Below, piece by piece: positions 1-10,804 of a stretch of DNA of 64,000 nucleotides. Both the position numbers and the translations under genes were made by a program. This stretch comes from Zygaena filipendulae (lineage: Eukaryota > Arthropoda > Insecta > Lepidoptera > Zygaenidae). Each line of letters starts with the position of its first letter. Position 1 is the first letter of the stretch. Where the stretch lies: NCBI GenBank assembly GCA_907165275.2, contig OU015653.1, positions 2,820,001 to 2,884,000 of the forward strand, given 5' to 3'. The notes beneath the pieces were generated by a model. It was given only the letters and a program-made list of their open reading frames with translations, was not told the DNA's origin and made no database searches.

Positions 1-75
1 GTACCAAGGCTCGGCGATTTCCGAAGTATATTTTGCATTTATGTGACAAATGATAGTGAAAATATGATAATCGGT

Positions 76-215
76 ATTGTCGCAGTGGTCACGTCACTAT
101 GCCTCTCCGCTAATCAAGAACCGTTCCGGGTTCGATTTCCGGTGGGGGTGGACTTTGTGCGACGAACTTAGGGTTCCACTTCCAAATCTGCGCTTGTTTA
201 AAATAATATACCTAC
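76..215 (+). mobile_element. tRNA-headed SINE, 5' part
   Basis: The segment has a pol III-like internal promoter: an A-box-like CGCAGTGGTCA near 81-91 and a B-box-like GGGTTCGATTTCC at 128-140. A family-specific stretch, GGTGGGGGTGGACTTTGTG, follows. The same head appears on the minus strand at 47.5, 30.9 and 26.3 kb, so this is a dispersed element and not a tRNA gene. The 3' half seen in those copies is missing here. Confidence 0.7.
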
Positions 216-259
216 CTATAATATTATGTAATAATATACCACATTTTCATGGTTTCTAA

Positions 260-1128
260 GACTATAGCTGTTAGATCTGAATACTTTAACGAAAATAAAC
301 AATTTTAATGATTACTCCGTCTCCGTCCGTTAGTGTTTAATTAAGTTTTAATTAACATTAAGCAGTAATTAGCCGTGAGCACGGAGTGCATCAGGCCAAG
401 TTCCGGTCAACGCACGTAGTGTGCATATTACGATACCTCCCATTCGAACTGTTTTCATCACTTTCATACCTAGGCTTTATGATAATAACATTAAACTAAT
501 TTACTTAAATGAAAGGAAATACCTCTTGTGAGTAAAAAGAAGAAAAGTGTTGAAATAAAAGAAAAAGACAAAGAAGTGGTTTAAAACTATATTTTCACAG
601 GCTGAAACTATGCTTAGCTTTGACATTTCTGTTTTTTTCTTCTTTTTTATAGAATTAACTAGGTTTCACCCGCGTGAGTTTTGGGATCAGGAACCTTTGC
701 GGACGCAGGCGGAACAACCCGCCAACAATCGGACCGCATACGGGACAGACATACAAACATTCATTTTTATTTATAAAGAAGATAAGTAACACAAAATTCA
801 TAACGGTTGAGCAAAGGAGGCGATGAAATCGAACGACGTAACATAATCCTACGGAGCACTGCGTCCTCACTGTAAAGTTTGTTTTATCAGTTCGTCTTAA
901 GTATTGGGCTGGGACGGACGTTAATTAGCGAACTATGACAAAGGAAACACAACTCTCTCTCACCTCGCCCATCTTTAGTTACAAAGAGTCTCATTAAAAT
1001 GGAAGCGTCGTTACTCGGAAAATATGACTGTATACATTATACGACGTGGATATTATTATATCTTGTGCACTATATTTCATTTGTACCAGCTTGTTATTTA
1101 ATTACAGTCTGAACGTTTTTCTACGAAT
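260..1128. other. No gene recognised; Helitron trace
   Basis: AT-rich sequence with no convincing coding frame. The only recognisable item is a short Helitron 3'-end trace on the minus strand (GTTTCACCCGCGTGAG at about 664). The 71-codon minus-strand frame over 655-870 runs through this trace and is not credible as a gene. Confidence 0.5.
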
Positions 1129-1458
1129 AATGGGCATGTTGATTAATTTTTATTTTTTAGTCCGTCTTATAGATTATTAAAAAATATTGGACACGTATTT
1201 TTTTCTTTTTTTACGTAATCAAAAAATAACGGCGATATATTGAGTTGAAATTTCGCGTGACGTCACTATTCTGACAGTTTGTATGGCGGTTTTAGCGGTT
1301 ACTGACGTCACGTCCCCCTCACCCTAAACTTTAATGCGCTTTATCTCAGTATATTTTTATTTATTTGAAAAAGCAAAAAATACGTGTCTATTGTTTTTTT
1401 ATTTTCTAACTGACGGACTAATTAGAATTTTGATTTTCAAAAGTAGTCCACATCCCTA
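1129..1458 (+). mobile_element. TGACGTCA hairpin MITE, copy 1
   Basis: Non-autonomous DNA-transposon-like element of about 330 bp, the reference copy of a family seen nine times in this window. It starts AATGGGCATGTTGA and ends in a related inverted CACATCCC. Almost the whole element is an imperfect inverted repeat: both arms contain GTCCGTC, an A/T run, and then GACACGTATTTTTT. The centre has two perfect TGACGTCA palindromes (1258-1265 and 1303-1310) about 37 bp apart. There is no coding capacity. The superfamily is unknown and the target duplication is not clear. Confidence 0.85.
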
Positions 1459-2705
1459 TTAAAAACCAGGGCCCTTATTCACTATGACCAACAACATTCT
1501 TTGCCCATAACGCGCGTCCCAAAAACGCATTTCCGAACGTTCTAGATGCCAACATATTAGAAATTAATTCTTTATGCCATAACACAGATAAGAAACGTTG
1601 TAAAAATGTATTTTTTTTGCAGTAAAACTGCTTTGATTACGAGGAAAAGACAAATTTTGCGGCGCCTTATCTTAGCGCGGCGTGTTATGGTCATAGTGAA
1701 TTAGGGCCCAGCTGTTGCCTGCGGTTCCAGTTGCGCGAATTCCCGAATACTTCGAGAACTCTTCGGGCCAGTTTAAAAGTATTGTATCCCATTTTACCAA
1801 TTATGGGATACTGTATCTTTTCAAGAGAGTTTTTTTTTTGGATCGACGAAGTAGTTCTAGATATTACCCCCTGCAAAACGAACTGTATTCTTTATAATAT
1901 TATACCTAAGTATACCCAAATGGAAACCAAATCCAACCAAAAGTGGCCGTTTTGGCATTTTTCTGTTATGGCGTTTTTCAATATTACACTTATACAAAAT
2001 TATTATAAATACCTAATTATATTCACCCTCTCTCACATATTATACCATCAATTTGTTTTTAAATGAAATATCTTAGAGGGCAAGACATTCTATAAATATC
2101 ATTGTTAGAAGCTATGATTTTTAATATCGAGTCGCGCTAGATACACTCCCTTATACATACGTACGTAGTTCTATGTAATAATATATTATATATTAATTAT
2201 AGCATTGTGTTATAGTGTATATATAGCTGTCATGATGTAATTATGTCTGAGTAAATAAATAACTAACAAACAAGGGTCTTATAACAGCATTTAGTTTAGT
2301 GTTCCCTGAGTGTTGTGAACGATAATTATTTATGTATGTAGTTGGAAACTTTTGTTGTGAAGTCATGTGGTTGTAGTTATACAGGGTGTAAGGTTAAGAT
2401 ATAGGGCAGTAAGGGTAGCCGTAGCGATTGTTATTACAGGAGGCGTTCTTAGGAGAAAATAACTCTTAGAGATATTTCTACCAATATATGTATATTATAT
2501 ATATTATACCTCAGTTCAAAACACATTCTATTCTCTGAATTTCCTTTAAAAAATATAACAATGTATTTATTTCATAAAGTACATCAATGAGTATAATATC
2601 TACAGAATGGATATATATTCTCTATGGACTTATACGTCTGGTAATAAAGATAGGTATTTTATTTAATTTATTTTTATTAATACTACATAATACACAAAAA
2701 AATTA
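1459..2705. other. No gene recognised
   Basis: AT-rich DNA. Overlapping frames on both strands at 1691-2066 have no recognisable domain. At 2240-2275 there is an A-rich run after GTAAATAAATAA that may be the tail of an old retroelement. Confidence 0.45.
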
Positions 2706-3058
2706 TATACCACGTGTTTATAAATTGACTAAAACTAGAAAGTAGTTTGTTCAAAATCGACTTCCGACTCAATCGCACCATGTTTTAATATAGGTTATAT
2801 TTTTTCATTTTTACTAGCCCATGTCTAAATAATTATTTATAATACAATATATGGCGCGCCCGTAGCCAAAAAAAATCTAATCGATCATTAACTCGTAGGC
2901 GCGGGCGTAGCACTTGAAATTTCGTAGATAGGTCACCTCCAAACTAATGTTGAATAAATTTTAGACTATTAATTTTTACGAAATATTTTATATTTTAATG
3001 ATTTTTTTTTTAAATGGGGTGTATCAGGTTTTTGGTCAATTCATTAACACATTGTATA
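2706..3058 (+). mobile_element. TATACNACGTG MITE, copy 1
   Basis: A 353-bp element with degenerate terminal inverted repeats: TATACCACGTG on the left, CACATTGTATA on the right. The interior is shared with copies at 25.8 and 61.6 kb, including AGAAAGTAGTTTG, GGCGCGGGCGTAGC, TTTCGTAGATAGGTCACC and GTATCAGGTTTT. There is no open frame. It is an internally conserved MITE of unknown superfamily. Confidence 0.8.
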
Positions 3059-3544
3059 TTCTCCTGAGACTATTTTCGTGTAGCTGCAATGGTTAAAGTA
3101 CCTAGTTTCCCTTACTGCCCAGCTGAAAGTTTCCACTCTGTATAAGAGCAGCTTTTTCTCAAATTCACTAGGTATTATGTGATACTTATCGTGAAATTGA
3201 AGCTCTCAATGAAATAATATAATATCTGACGGAACGAAACTGGCAAAGAAGCTTTCAATGAAACGTTCCATCGCCGATCCGTTGTGCAGATCGCCCGTCG
3301 AGTTGATAAATTTAATTTAAAATAGTTATTTCCTATCTTATTAATTACCTACTTCATTCAATGTAGTTCTTTTGAAATACTTAGGTACCAAGACTGTCGC
3401 CATTTTATATACCCAGTAAGTTTATGTTTTATCATATTATATTTTTGTATTATATAATGTAAGTATCTTTATTTAATTATTGTGATGTGAATTGAATAAG
3501 AGAAACTAGTAAGTACATAATATGTGTTAATTCCGATATAATTA

Positions 3545-3750
3545 ACTTGCCGGACCCCGCGGTTATTTTAGGGCTTAGATTATATAACGGAATTTAAAGA
3601 CAAACAGTCACTATGTATGTATAGTCTATGACACTCTGCAATACGTAGCATTCTATCAATGAAAAATGTTATAAAAATCAGTTCAGTAGTTTTTGATTTT
3701 ATTCTTTTCTAACAGACATACGAAAAAATAAAAAATCTCTTTTATTTGAG
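3545..3750 (-). mobile_element. Degenerate Helitron
   Basis: Minus-strand remnant. It keeps the GC-rich 3' segment (GGACCCCGCGGTTATTTTAG), a central TATGACACTCTGC, and the CAGTTCAGTAGTTTTTGA block found in other copies. The terminal CTAG is lost. Confidence 0.55.
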
Positions 3751-5047
3751 TTCTAAATAGCTGTTCAACACGGATTCCTTAAGGAACTTCCTGATAAAAT
3801 ACCTTTTTTAACTAACCTAATATATATTTCCCATAAACTAGCTTTCAGCTTCATAAAGTATTATACTATGAGGGTATATTCCACCCTCTTTGGTATTTAG
3901 ATTAGGAAAAATCTTCCTTAGTGCATACTTACGTTATATATGGAACCCTTGTGGTAAATTTTAAGGTTTTAGAACCTTAGCGGTTTAGATTTTCCGATAA
4001 TATGTTAATCAATAATTGTAAATTATTTGCTTTGTAAAAATGAATGAATAAATTAAAAAAAAATAAAAGAATTTTTTCTAAGGCTATTCAATTTTACCTT
4101 TAGGCGTCACTTTCTTGGCCCTGATAATACTATGGTATACCCTCAATGGGGTCAAATCAAGTCACCCATTTGACCCATTATAAAATTTTTATCTTCTATG
4201 AGTTTCCATTTAAAGAGGGAATAGATAAGAATTTGTTAAACAAAATTATGTAAAGAAAAATTTAATGTCAATTCTGAAGTATTTAAACATAATACCAAAA
4301 AGGTTAAACAAAAAGTGAAAAAACCAGAGACTTCTGATGGTTTCCGATACTTTGTAAAATTATGTCGCAAAAATGTGGTAGCTATTGTTGGTTTAAGACA
4401 CTGACATACTTATTATATAAATATTTTTTCCTTAGCCCATCCAAAGCTCCCATTTTCCGTTTCACTCTATCTTTATTCATTATTTCATTGTGTATCTAGA
4501 GTATATACACAAACCAGTGGTTAATGAATGAACTGGCTGTACCCAATTTCCTTTTCTTTTTCAACAGCTAACGACCACCAAAAAACAAAACAAGAGAAAG
4601 TTGCGATAAAAAACGTGAGCAAGTATGTACCTACAATAATTTTGCTGAAGCAAATATTGCATAAGTTTAATATTCATTAAATAATTCATTAAATACCGAG
4701 GTCGTGTTCGGATCGTAACTCAATTTTAATTTTAATTAAAAGGCCAGCCCTTGGTCGTTGTAACAGATGTCCGAAAGTGGTGTTGACTATTATTACAAGT
4801 AATACCCCGTCGTGTCGGCTCAATGGCTAAAGATACACCAGATGATACCGTTCAGACTTAGTTCTTTTGATTTTCCTTATTTTTGCTATATTATACATAG
4901 TTAACTTGGTTTCGCAACTATTCTCCGCAAGCCATTTTACCATTGGACTGTCCGCCGACGGGATGTTTCATTTGTATAGTAAGCAAAGAGTAAAATATAC
5001 ATACAGGAATAAGATAGAATAGGAAAGATATGGGATCATCACTGCAT
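3751..5047. other. No gene recognised
   Basis: AT-rich intergenic DNA with A-rich runs near 4046-4070. No frame of notable length and no repeat that I could match elsewhere in the window. Confidence 0.45.
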
Positions 5048-5222
5048 AGTATAAAACGAAGTCGCTTCACGCTGTCTGTCTGTCCCTATGTATGCTTAGA
5101 TCTTCAACGGATTTGTGTGCGGTTTTCACCATTAGGTAGAGTGATTCACGGGGAAGGTTTGTATCCATATTTTATCCTGGAATTCAAGCGGAAACTCTAA
5201 AATTATCGCAGGGGAGAGCTAA
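5048..5222 (+). mobile_element. Degenerate Helitron
   Basis: It keeps the block order of the family: a GTCTGTCTGTCC run, then ATTTTATCCTGGAATTC, GGAAACTCTAAAATTATCGC, and a mutated terminus AGAGCTAA where intact copies have CAGCTAG. Confidence 0.6.
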
Positions 5223-6120
5223 TTTTGTTTATAATCACAGATATAAGAATTTAATGAGAGTCAAGTCAAGTAGGTGATATTCTGCCCACAACTTCATTAC
5301 ACGTTTTGATACAGTCTACTTTCGATCGAAGTATGGAAATATAGGGTGGTTTTAGTCTCAAAAAAGTGAGATTTCTCAAAGGAATTTGACAACTAAGTGG
5401 GTCTAGTAATGTCCAGTACTGTTTGCTAGCATTTATCTAAAACCTTGTTTGGCCCGACATTCGACAAATACAACTATGGTGTTCCTACGAGTACAGGTGG
5501 ATACAATTACAACTGGAACTAGAGAATGATTTAAGAACGAATCGTTTCGAAACAAATACCTATAGATTGAGACAAAGAATCAACGGAGGTAAAATAGGGA
5601 GGTAAAAATGCCGCATATTCGTATTCTTCTAACGATTTCTTTCTAAATTAATTATCTGAGTTAATTATGATTTACTATAGTGAATGGTGTTACTTTCACT
5701 CCAGTAAAGGCATTAGGTCAAATGGAATTACAACTTGTAACTACTATAGTAACAAACTGCGGGTGTAACAAGCAGCCCTTTGCCCCACTCGGCGAGCGTG
5801 CTCCCAGTGAATGTCGGCCGACCTTTTATATTTCGCTAACAGCTCGCTTCTGTGGTGCCTCCACAGAAACTCGGTGTATGAATAACATGCATTTGGCAGT
5901 TTCTATACGTGGTTGGCAGTATTAATATTTTCAACCGCCCCGAGTTTAAAGTGTAAGGTTATGTTGCAGCAGGATTTCGTCGAAACGTAATATAAACGAG
6001 TATTCAAAAGATACTAACATTTTCCCTGTAATAGGTGAGTTTTGTAATAAAGCAGATTCTGTGGAATATAAAAATCGTGTTGTGAACTTAATCAAAAAAG
6101 TGAAAGGTAGCTAAGACAAA
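5223..6120. other. No gene recognised; GC-rich patch
   Basis: It contains an 81-codon plus-strand frame (5680-5925) with no recognised domain, across a locally GC-rich patch at 5760-5895. The patch has a perfect 8-bp hairpin (TTCTGTGG, loop TGCCT, CCACAGAA). It may be a MITE remnant or a fragment of a low-copy sequence. Confidence 0.35.
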
Positions 6121-6236
6121 ACTACATGACCTCTAAAGCTAAAACTAAAAGGCAAAGAGCTGGGACCAGTTTTCACGGAGTTCCCGCGGAAACTCCCAAA
6201 TTAAAGCGCACGCGGGTGAAACTGCAGGGAACGCCT
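6121..6236 (+). mobile_element. Helitron 3' fragment
   Basis: 5'-truncated copy with the GC-rich 3' region (GAGTTCCCGCGGAAACTCCC, then GCGGGTGAAACTGCAGGGA). The last CTAG is mutated. Confidence 0.6.
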
Positions 6237-6938
6237 ACTATTTTATACGTATAAAATTACATTTACTGATTCTTCAATGCGTTGGTACCCAAACCACTGC
6301 ACTAGGGCTTAGAAATATTTTTTAATTTGTTAACATTTTAGAACAAACTTTACCTATACCTAATGCAACTTTTTTGGACAACTTAAAAGGAAAAAAAATG
6401 TTCATTGTCAAGGGTAGGTACGTCTGCATGTTTTGCGTTATAATAATATTATATTATTCATGAGTTTGTCACTAAATCAATTCGTTTGGTGGTTAATAGT
6501 ACGTAGTCGGTTCCTTTTTTCCTTTTTTATTTCTATACACCACGCTAGAACTGCCACCATTATTGAATGGAAAACTTAAAACTTTAGTAGGTAAACAGTA
6601 AACACCTTACAACTAAGATATTGTTTCACATAAACTAGGACTAAACGAAGTCGTACATAGCTCTGTAGTCTGCAGGTACTAGGTAGCATTTAGAAAATTA
6701 CATTTCTCCGAAGGTAACACAGTTTATTGAGAACTAGTTCGCGCCATGTTTTACCCAAGCTCGACCCAATAACACGGCATCTTGAGGTACATTGTAACAA
6801 CAAGCCAATAATCTTGCAGAAAGAGAGTTATTACCTTCAAAACCTTTGTTATGGTTTTATTGGGGATAATGCTGACTAAAACTGATGATTGAACAAACAT
6901 GATTTTTCGTATGATCAGGTCTAATCATAATATGATTA

Positions 6939-7109
6939 TCTTAATATATATATATATATATAAATTACGCGTCACTACTGAATTGATCATGATGAAATTT
7001 GGTCACTATGTTGTAATTTGGCTCAACTTAAAAGATAGGATAGTTTTTATCCCGGAATTCCCGCAGGAACTCCGAAATTACCGCGGATAAAATCGCGGAG
7101 GACAGCTAG
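6939..7109 (+). mobile_element. Helitron, about 171 bp, nearly intact
   Basis: It starts with TC before a (TA)n run and ends CGGAGGACAGCTAG. Its middle block (AATTTGGTCACTATGTTG, then CAACTTAAAAGATAGGATAG) is shared with the copy at 28.9 kb, marking a distinct subfamily. The (TA) run at 6943-6962 lies in its 5' end. Confidence 0.8.
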
Positions 7110-7158
7110 TAGTATATAACTTATATGGATCAGTGGTCAGCAACCGTTTCATCATTAA

Positions 7159-7350
7159 AATACCGATTTAATGCGAAAGACAAAAACTTACCTAATATTA
7201 TTGGTATGTGCTTTATTGTGCTGTATTATTGAAATAAATAAATAAATAAATACTATTCGGTTCGAAGTGAGCATCTCATAATGAACAAAACAAGTCAAGT
7301 GAACGGACACGAGCGGGCTTGGCACCGACTTCAAACCGAATAGTAGGTAG
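7159..7350 (+). repeat. Dispersed repeat shared with 13.2 kb
   Basis: The order is GATTTAATGCGAAAGAC, CTAATATTATTGGT, an (AAAT)n run at 7233-7252, and then an inverted-repeat segment bounded by ATTCGGTTCGAAG and GACTTCAAACCGAATAG. The same order, more diverged, is seen at 13180-13430. Class unknown. Confidence 0.55.
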
Positions 7351-7514
7351 ATAGCACATACTTACCAATAATATTAAGTGCATTTTTATTCCTGAGGAAT
7401 ATTGAGCTCCCTATATTTGCTAACTGCGCATTTTAGGTTTTCTCTCCTTCTTTATGAGATACGTTACAAATTTTTTTATTTGTAAGTACGTAGTTATGTA
7501 TACAATAGTATAAA

Positions 7515-7660
7515 AGCGAAAGGTCCAGCGACTCACTGATAAACACGAAATTTCGAAAACTGCTCGACTTATCAATCTGAAATTTGACAGGAGTCGTCAG
7601 CTATGAACAGATTCCACGAAAATCCAGCGGGAACTCCCAACTTAATGGGGGTACAAATAG
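7515..7660 (+). mobile_element. Degenerate Helitron
   Basis: Weak copy. It has a diverged CAATCTGAAATTTGACAGGAG block and AAAATCCAGCGGGAACTCCC, and lacks the terminal hairpin. Confidence 0.4.
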
Positions 7661-8464
7661 TCATGCATATGAATCAAAGATACTGTCGACTGAGCTTCTC
7701 AAATCTTATTAAGTACTATAGCGATCAGGATTCATAGATTCAATATTTGATCTTATTGTACTGAAGTGATAAGCACTTAAAGCAAAGTCAATGTTCCTAA
7801 TATCAATTACTTTTGTCTTGAACGCTTTGTCCACTTTATAAATCAATGAATTCCACGAATGGCTATTGTCTACTAATTTTATATTTTTATTTTGTCATAT
7901 TAACCGTAAGAAATAAATATCTGAGAACCCAATAGCAATACAAATAATACGAAAAGCTTGCACGTACGTACGTAACACTGTATGTTCGTTTGTTTTTGTT
8001 CATAAAAAATAAAAGAAACACCGGAATCAACTATTGGTAACAACTCGCGCGGTCGGGCTTTGCCAATATTTCATAGATTTCGATTGTGCCAATAACTTAC
8101 GTCTGTCAAAACGGCGATAGAGCCCGTATATATTCAATAACGTGGCGGAAAAAGTGGTTACCACGTTGTTTTTTTTTATATCGCAATAGCAATAACAAAG
8201 AAGTATATAACCAGTTTTTGTTGCTATATCTGCACTAATGACGAGGTAAATGTTTATATGTAGAGGATAAACACTGTACCGAATTACGGAAGTGATTCTA
8301 AAAAATATTTAACTGATAGGATAGTATTTAGAAAGTACCTATCCCTTAGCTGTGGCATAGGATACGTTTGGTCTCCAAACCAAGAGGTCCCGAGGGAGTC
8401 TCGAAATAGACGCGAGTTGAACTAAAGGAATAGGGTTTTTGGTACGTAGGTATGCAGGGTGTAA
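7661..8464. other. No gene recognised
   Basis: AT-rich DNA with a short palindromic GTACGTACGTAC at about 7963-7975 and a self-complementary GTGGTTACCACG at 8154. No supported gene. Confidence 0.4.
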
Positions 8465-8628
8465 ACTTTATCAAGGACTTCCACACGTCCCTTGTTTAAC
8501 CTTAATACACCCTCCAGAGTTATGAATATCATGGCATATGCAATAGAAAAGAGCGTATTTTTCATTCCTGCACGAAGAGCATCCGAGGGAATTTAAAAAT
8601 TCGGATAAAACCGCGAAAAGACAGCTAG
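8465..8628 (+). mobile_element. Degenerate Helitron
   Basis: Diverged middle, but it ends with GGATAAAACCGCGAAAAGAC followed by AGCTAG, so the 3' hairpin and CTAG terminus survive. A 63-codon frame on the minus strand runs through it and is not credible. Confidence 0.55.
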
Positions 8629-8941
8629 CGTACAATATGAAAACAAATTGTAACGAAGTCAACGGTAGCTATTAAGCTTCAATCCGAATATCATAACCGC
8701 TTCAAAGTCTACCAAAGTAACAATGTTCTCAAACAAAATTACCTACTTAATACAAATCCCGCCCAAGTTGAATTGGGGAAAAACGTGTATAAAGCCTTTT
8801 CACAATTATTAACATAGCCTTCGACGATGATACTTGTCAAAATTTTAATAGGATAAGCATAAATCTATCTATAATAATATCTAAAATCTGACTCCAATGC
8901 GCTTAAAATTTAGGAATTTTGCACTTTCTTCGCATTTTCAA

Positions 8942-9082
8942 CTAGCTGTTCTCCGCGATTAACCCGCGATAATTTCGGAGTTGCCGCGGGAATTCCGGGT
9001 TAAAATATAGCCTTTAACACACACAAATAACGTGCCTTTGAAAATCGGTTCAGTAGATCCAGAGATTTACCCTAACCCCTCA
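8942..9082 (-). mobile_element. Helitron, 3' part
   Basis: On the minus strand it ends at CTAG (8942-8945), with the GC-rich terminal block preserved. It includes the AAAATCGGTTCAGTAGATCC block and is truncated on its 5' side close to the SINE that follows. Confidence 0.7.
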
Positions 9083-9104
9083 CAAAATCGATCGAATTTT
9101 AACA

Positions 9105-9462
9105 GCGATGATAGCTCAGTGGTTGGTGCGTCCGGATCAAACGCCGCTAGGCGTAGGTTCAAACCCTAACAATGAGCTTGAGCCGTCGGTGAAGGAAAAC
9201 ATCGTGAGGAAACCATAGCATGGTGGTAGGGCGCTCTCTAATGTCCGGCTGGCTAGCTACCACCTTCAAGTTGCAAATCTGTCGCCAAGCACCTAACGGT
9301 GTGTTCCGGCAGCCCCACTTGAAAGTCAGTTCCCTGCCCCCATTCCATGTCGGCGACGCACTTGCAAGCCTTCTGGTGTTGCAGATGTCTATGGGCGGCG
9401 GTAATCACTTACCATCCGGTGTACCACTTGCCCTTTTGCCCCCTATGACATAAAAAAAAAAA
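9105..9462 (+). mobile_element. Composite tRNA-headed SINE
   Basis: An A box (TAGCTCAGTGGTTGG, 9112-9126) and a B box (GGTTCAAACCC, 9156-9166) are correctly spaced for pol III. They are followed by GGAAAACATCGTGAGGAAAC and then a long tail module from about 9285 that contains CACCTAACGGTGTGTTCCGG and GCCCCCTATGACATAAAA, ending in poly(A). The tail module occurs alone at 16.9 kb and on the opposite strand at 57.7 and 62.6 kb. The 77-codon frame over 9220-9453 lies inside it and is incidental. Confidence 0.75.
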
Positions 9463-10071
9463 TCACCTACAGATAGAAGTACCCAAGTAGGTACAGATGG
9501 TGCGTTCGTTTTGTTTTTTTATCTCGGTCTACACCGATTGATTACTCTTAGAAACAAAAGATGGGTATACTTCTCAAGAGTTATAATACTCAAATACAAG
9601 AGTACGACCGCTGTATTTTCCACAGCACTAACATTAAAGTACATATTTTTATGGATTTAATTTAAAAACCGTTCCAAGTCGAAACGTCTAAAAACAAGGG
9701 TTTAACTTCCCCGAAATCATAAGGATTATCGCAATCAAAAACCGAGCGGGGTATCAGCGGTCGCTTAAATTAGTCACTTAAAATGTAAACATCAAGTTCA
9801 AAGTTGTTACAACTTCAGTCGTTTTATGTTGCTTTAGGATATTATTGTGCGCTTTAGTGGTGCTATACAGGAATGTTTTCTAGCCGAGGCGTTCACTCTC
9901 CCCCCGTTTGTCGTTTATCACGTCGTCTTTTCGTAGCTTGATAATCAGCTTTACGTAATTAGTTTTGTTTTAGTGATATTACATTGTTGTTTGGGTGGCA
10001 CAGTCCGTACTTACACAACGTCGCCTGGTTCTAAGCTAAGCAGATCATACGTACCTGAGAGCGAACTGGTA
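9463..10071. other. No gene recognised
   Basis: AT-rich DNA with no supported gene or named repeat. Confidence 0.4.
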
Positions 10072-10395
10072 TCCTTGCTAATATTATAAATGGGAAAGTT
10101 TGTTAGTTTGTTACGCTTTCACGCCTTAACGGCTCAGTCTATCATCATGAAAAGTAAAGATGTTATCTGGGGGGCTAAGATGCGCAACACTATAAAATTT
10201 TATCGAGGCATTTTATCGATTCTCGTCGACATATTGTATGTTTTAGTCGACGAGAATCGATAAATGGCTCGATATAATTTTATCGTATTGCGCATCTCAG
10301 CCCCACTGGTATACAGAGAAGGATAAAGCGTTTTATCCCGGGATTCCCGCGGGAACTCCGAAATTACCTCGGGTGAAACCGCGGGGAACAGCTAG
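10072..10395 (+). mobile_element. Helitron split by a foldback insertion
   Basis: The ends are intact. It begins TCCTTGCTAATATTATAAAT after an A, and ends CCGCGGGGAACAGCTAG (CTAG at 10392-10395) before a T. Without the insertion it would be about 190 bp, the usual size in this window. A palindromic element interrupts it between GTTATCTGG and TATACAGAGAAGG, two pieces that are contiguous in other copies. Confidence 0.85.
10171..10304. mobile_element. Foldback element nested in Helitron
   Basis: Near-perfect inverted repeat. The left arm is 10171-10230 (GGGGCTAAGATGCGCAACAC to TTCTCGTCGAC), the loop is 10231-10245, and the right arm is 10246-10304. A handful of substitutions or single-base gaps separate about 60 bp of arm. 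A CTGG on both sides is a possible short target duplication. No coding capacity; superfamily unknown. Confidence 0.8.
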
Positions 10396-10621
10396 TTATT
10401 AAATATATTTTTTCTATACCTATCAGTTTAGCTTAATACTTTGAACCTCATAATATGCTTTCTTATAATGTATGTTCAGTTGCATTGCTGTACTTAGCTA
10501 AAAAAAAACACTGATGGGTGAAAGTCAAGCACCATATCAATCTCATAACAAGCATACAGACGACCATATCGATTGCACAACTAACCCCTTAGCCGTGTTG
10601 ATAATAACAAAATCTATAATA

Positions 10622-10800
10622 GGACATGGATAAGCAATAGTGTGTTAACCCACACTGGAGAAATTTTGAGTAAATCGTGTTTTAAAATTATAGCGCCATT
10701 TTCTGTAAATTTTACATACTTAAACAATGTAATCTCAATAAATCGTTCTGAATAGATAACTTAGTTTTGTGGGTTAACATGTTATTGCTTATCTGCGTTC
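10622..10800 (-). mobile_element. GGAC MITE, copy 1 (179 bp)
   Basis: The left end is GGACATGGATAAGCAATA and the right end is the complement of GAACGCAGATAAGCAATA. It is flanked by the direct repeat AATA (10618-10621 and 10801-10804). It is shorter than the copies at 14.3 and 32.3 kb because of internal deletion. Confidence 0.85.
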
Positions 10801-10804
10801 AATA

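Noticed and set aside
5680..5925. An 81-codon frame as a small secreted protein
   Set aside because: It has several cysteines but no signal peptide, and no homologous feature that I can recognise.
9105..9170. A true tRNA gene
   Set aside because: A and B boxes are present, but the acceptor stem does not close and the sequence continues into a SINE body with a poly(A) tail.
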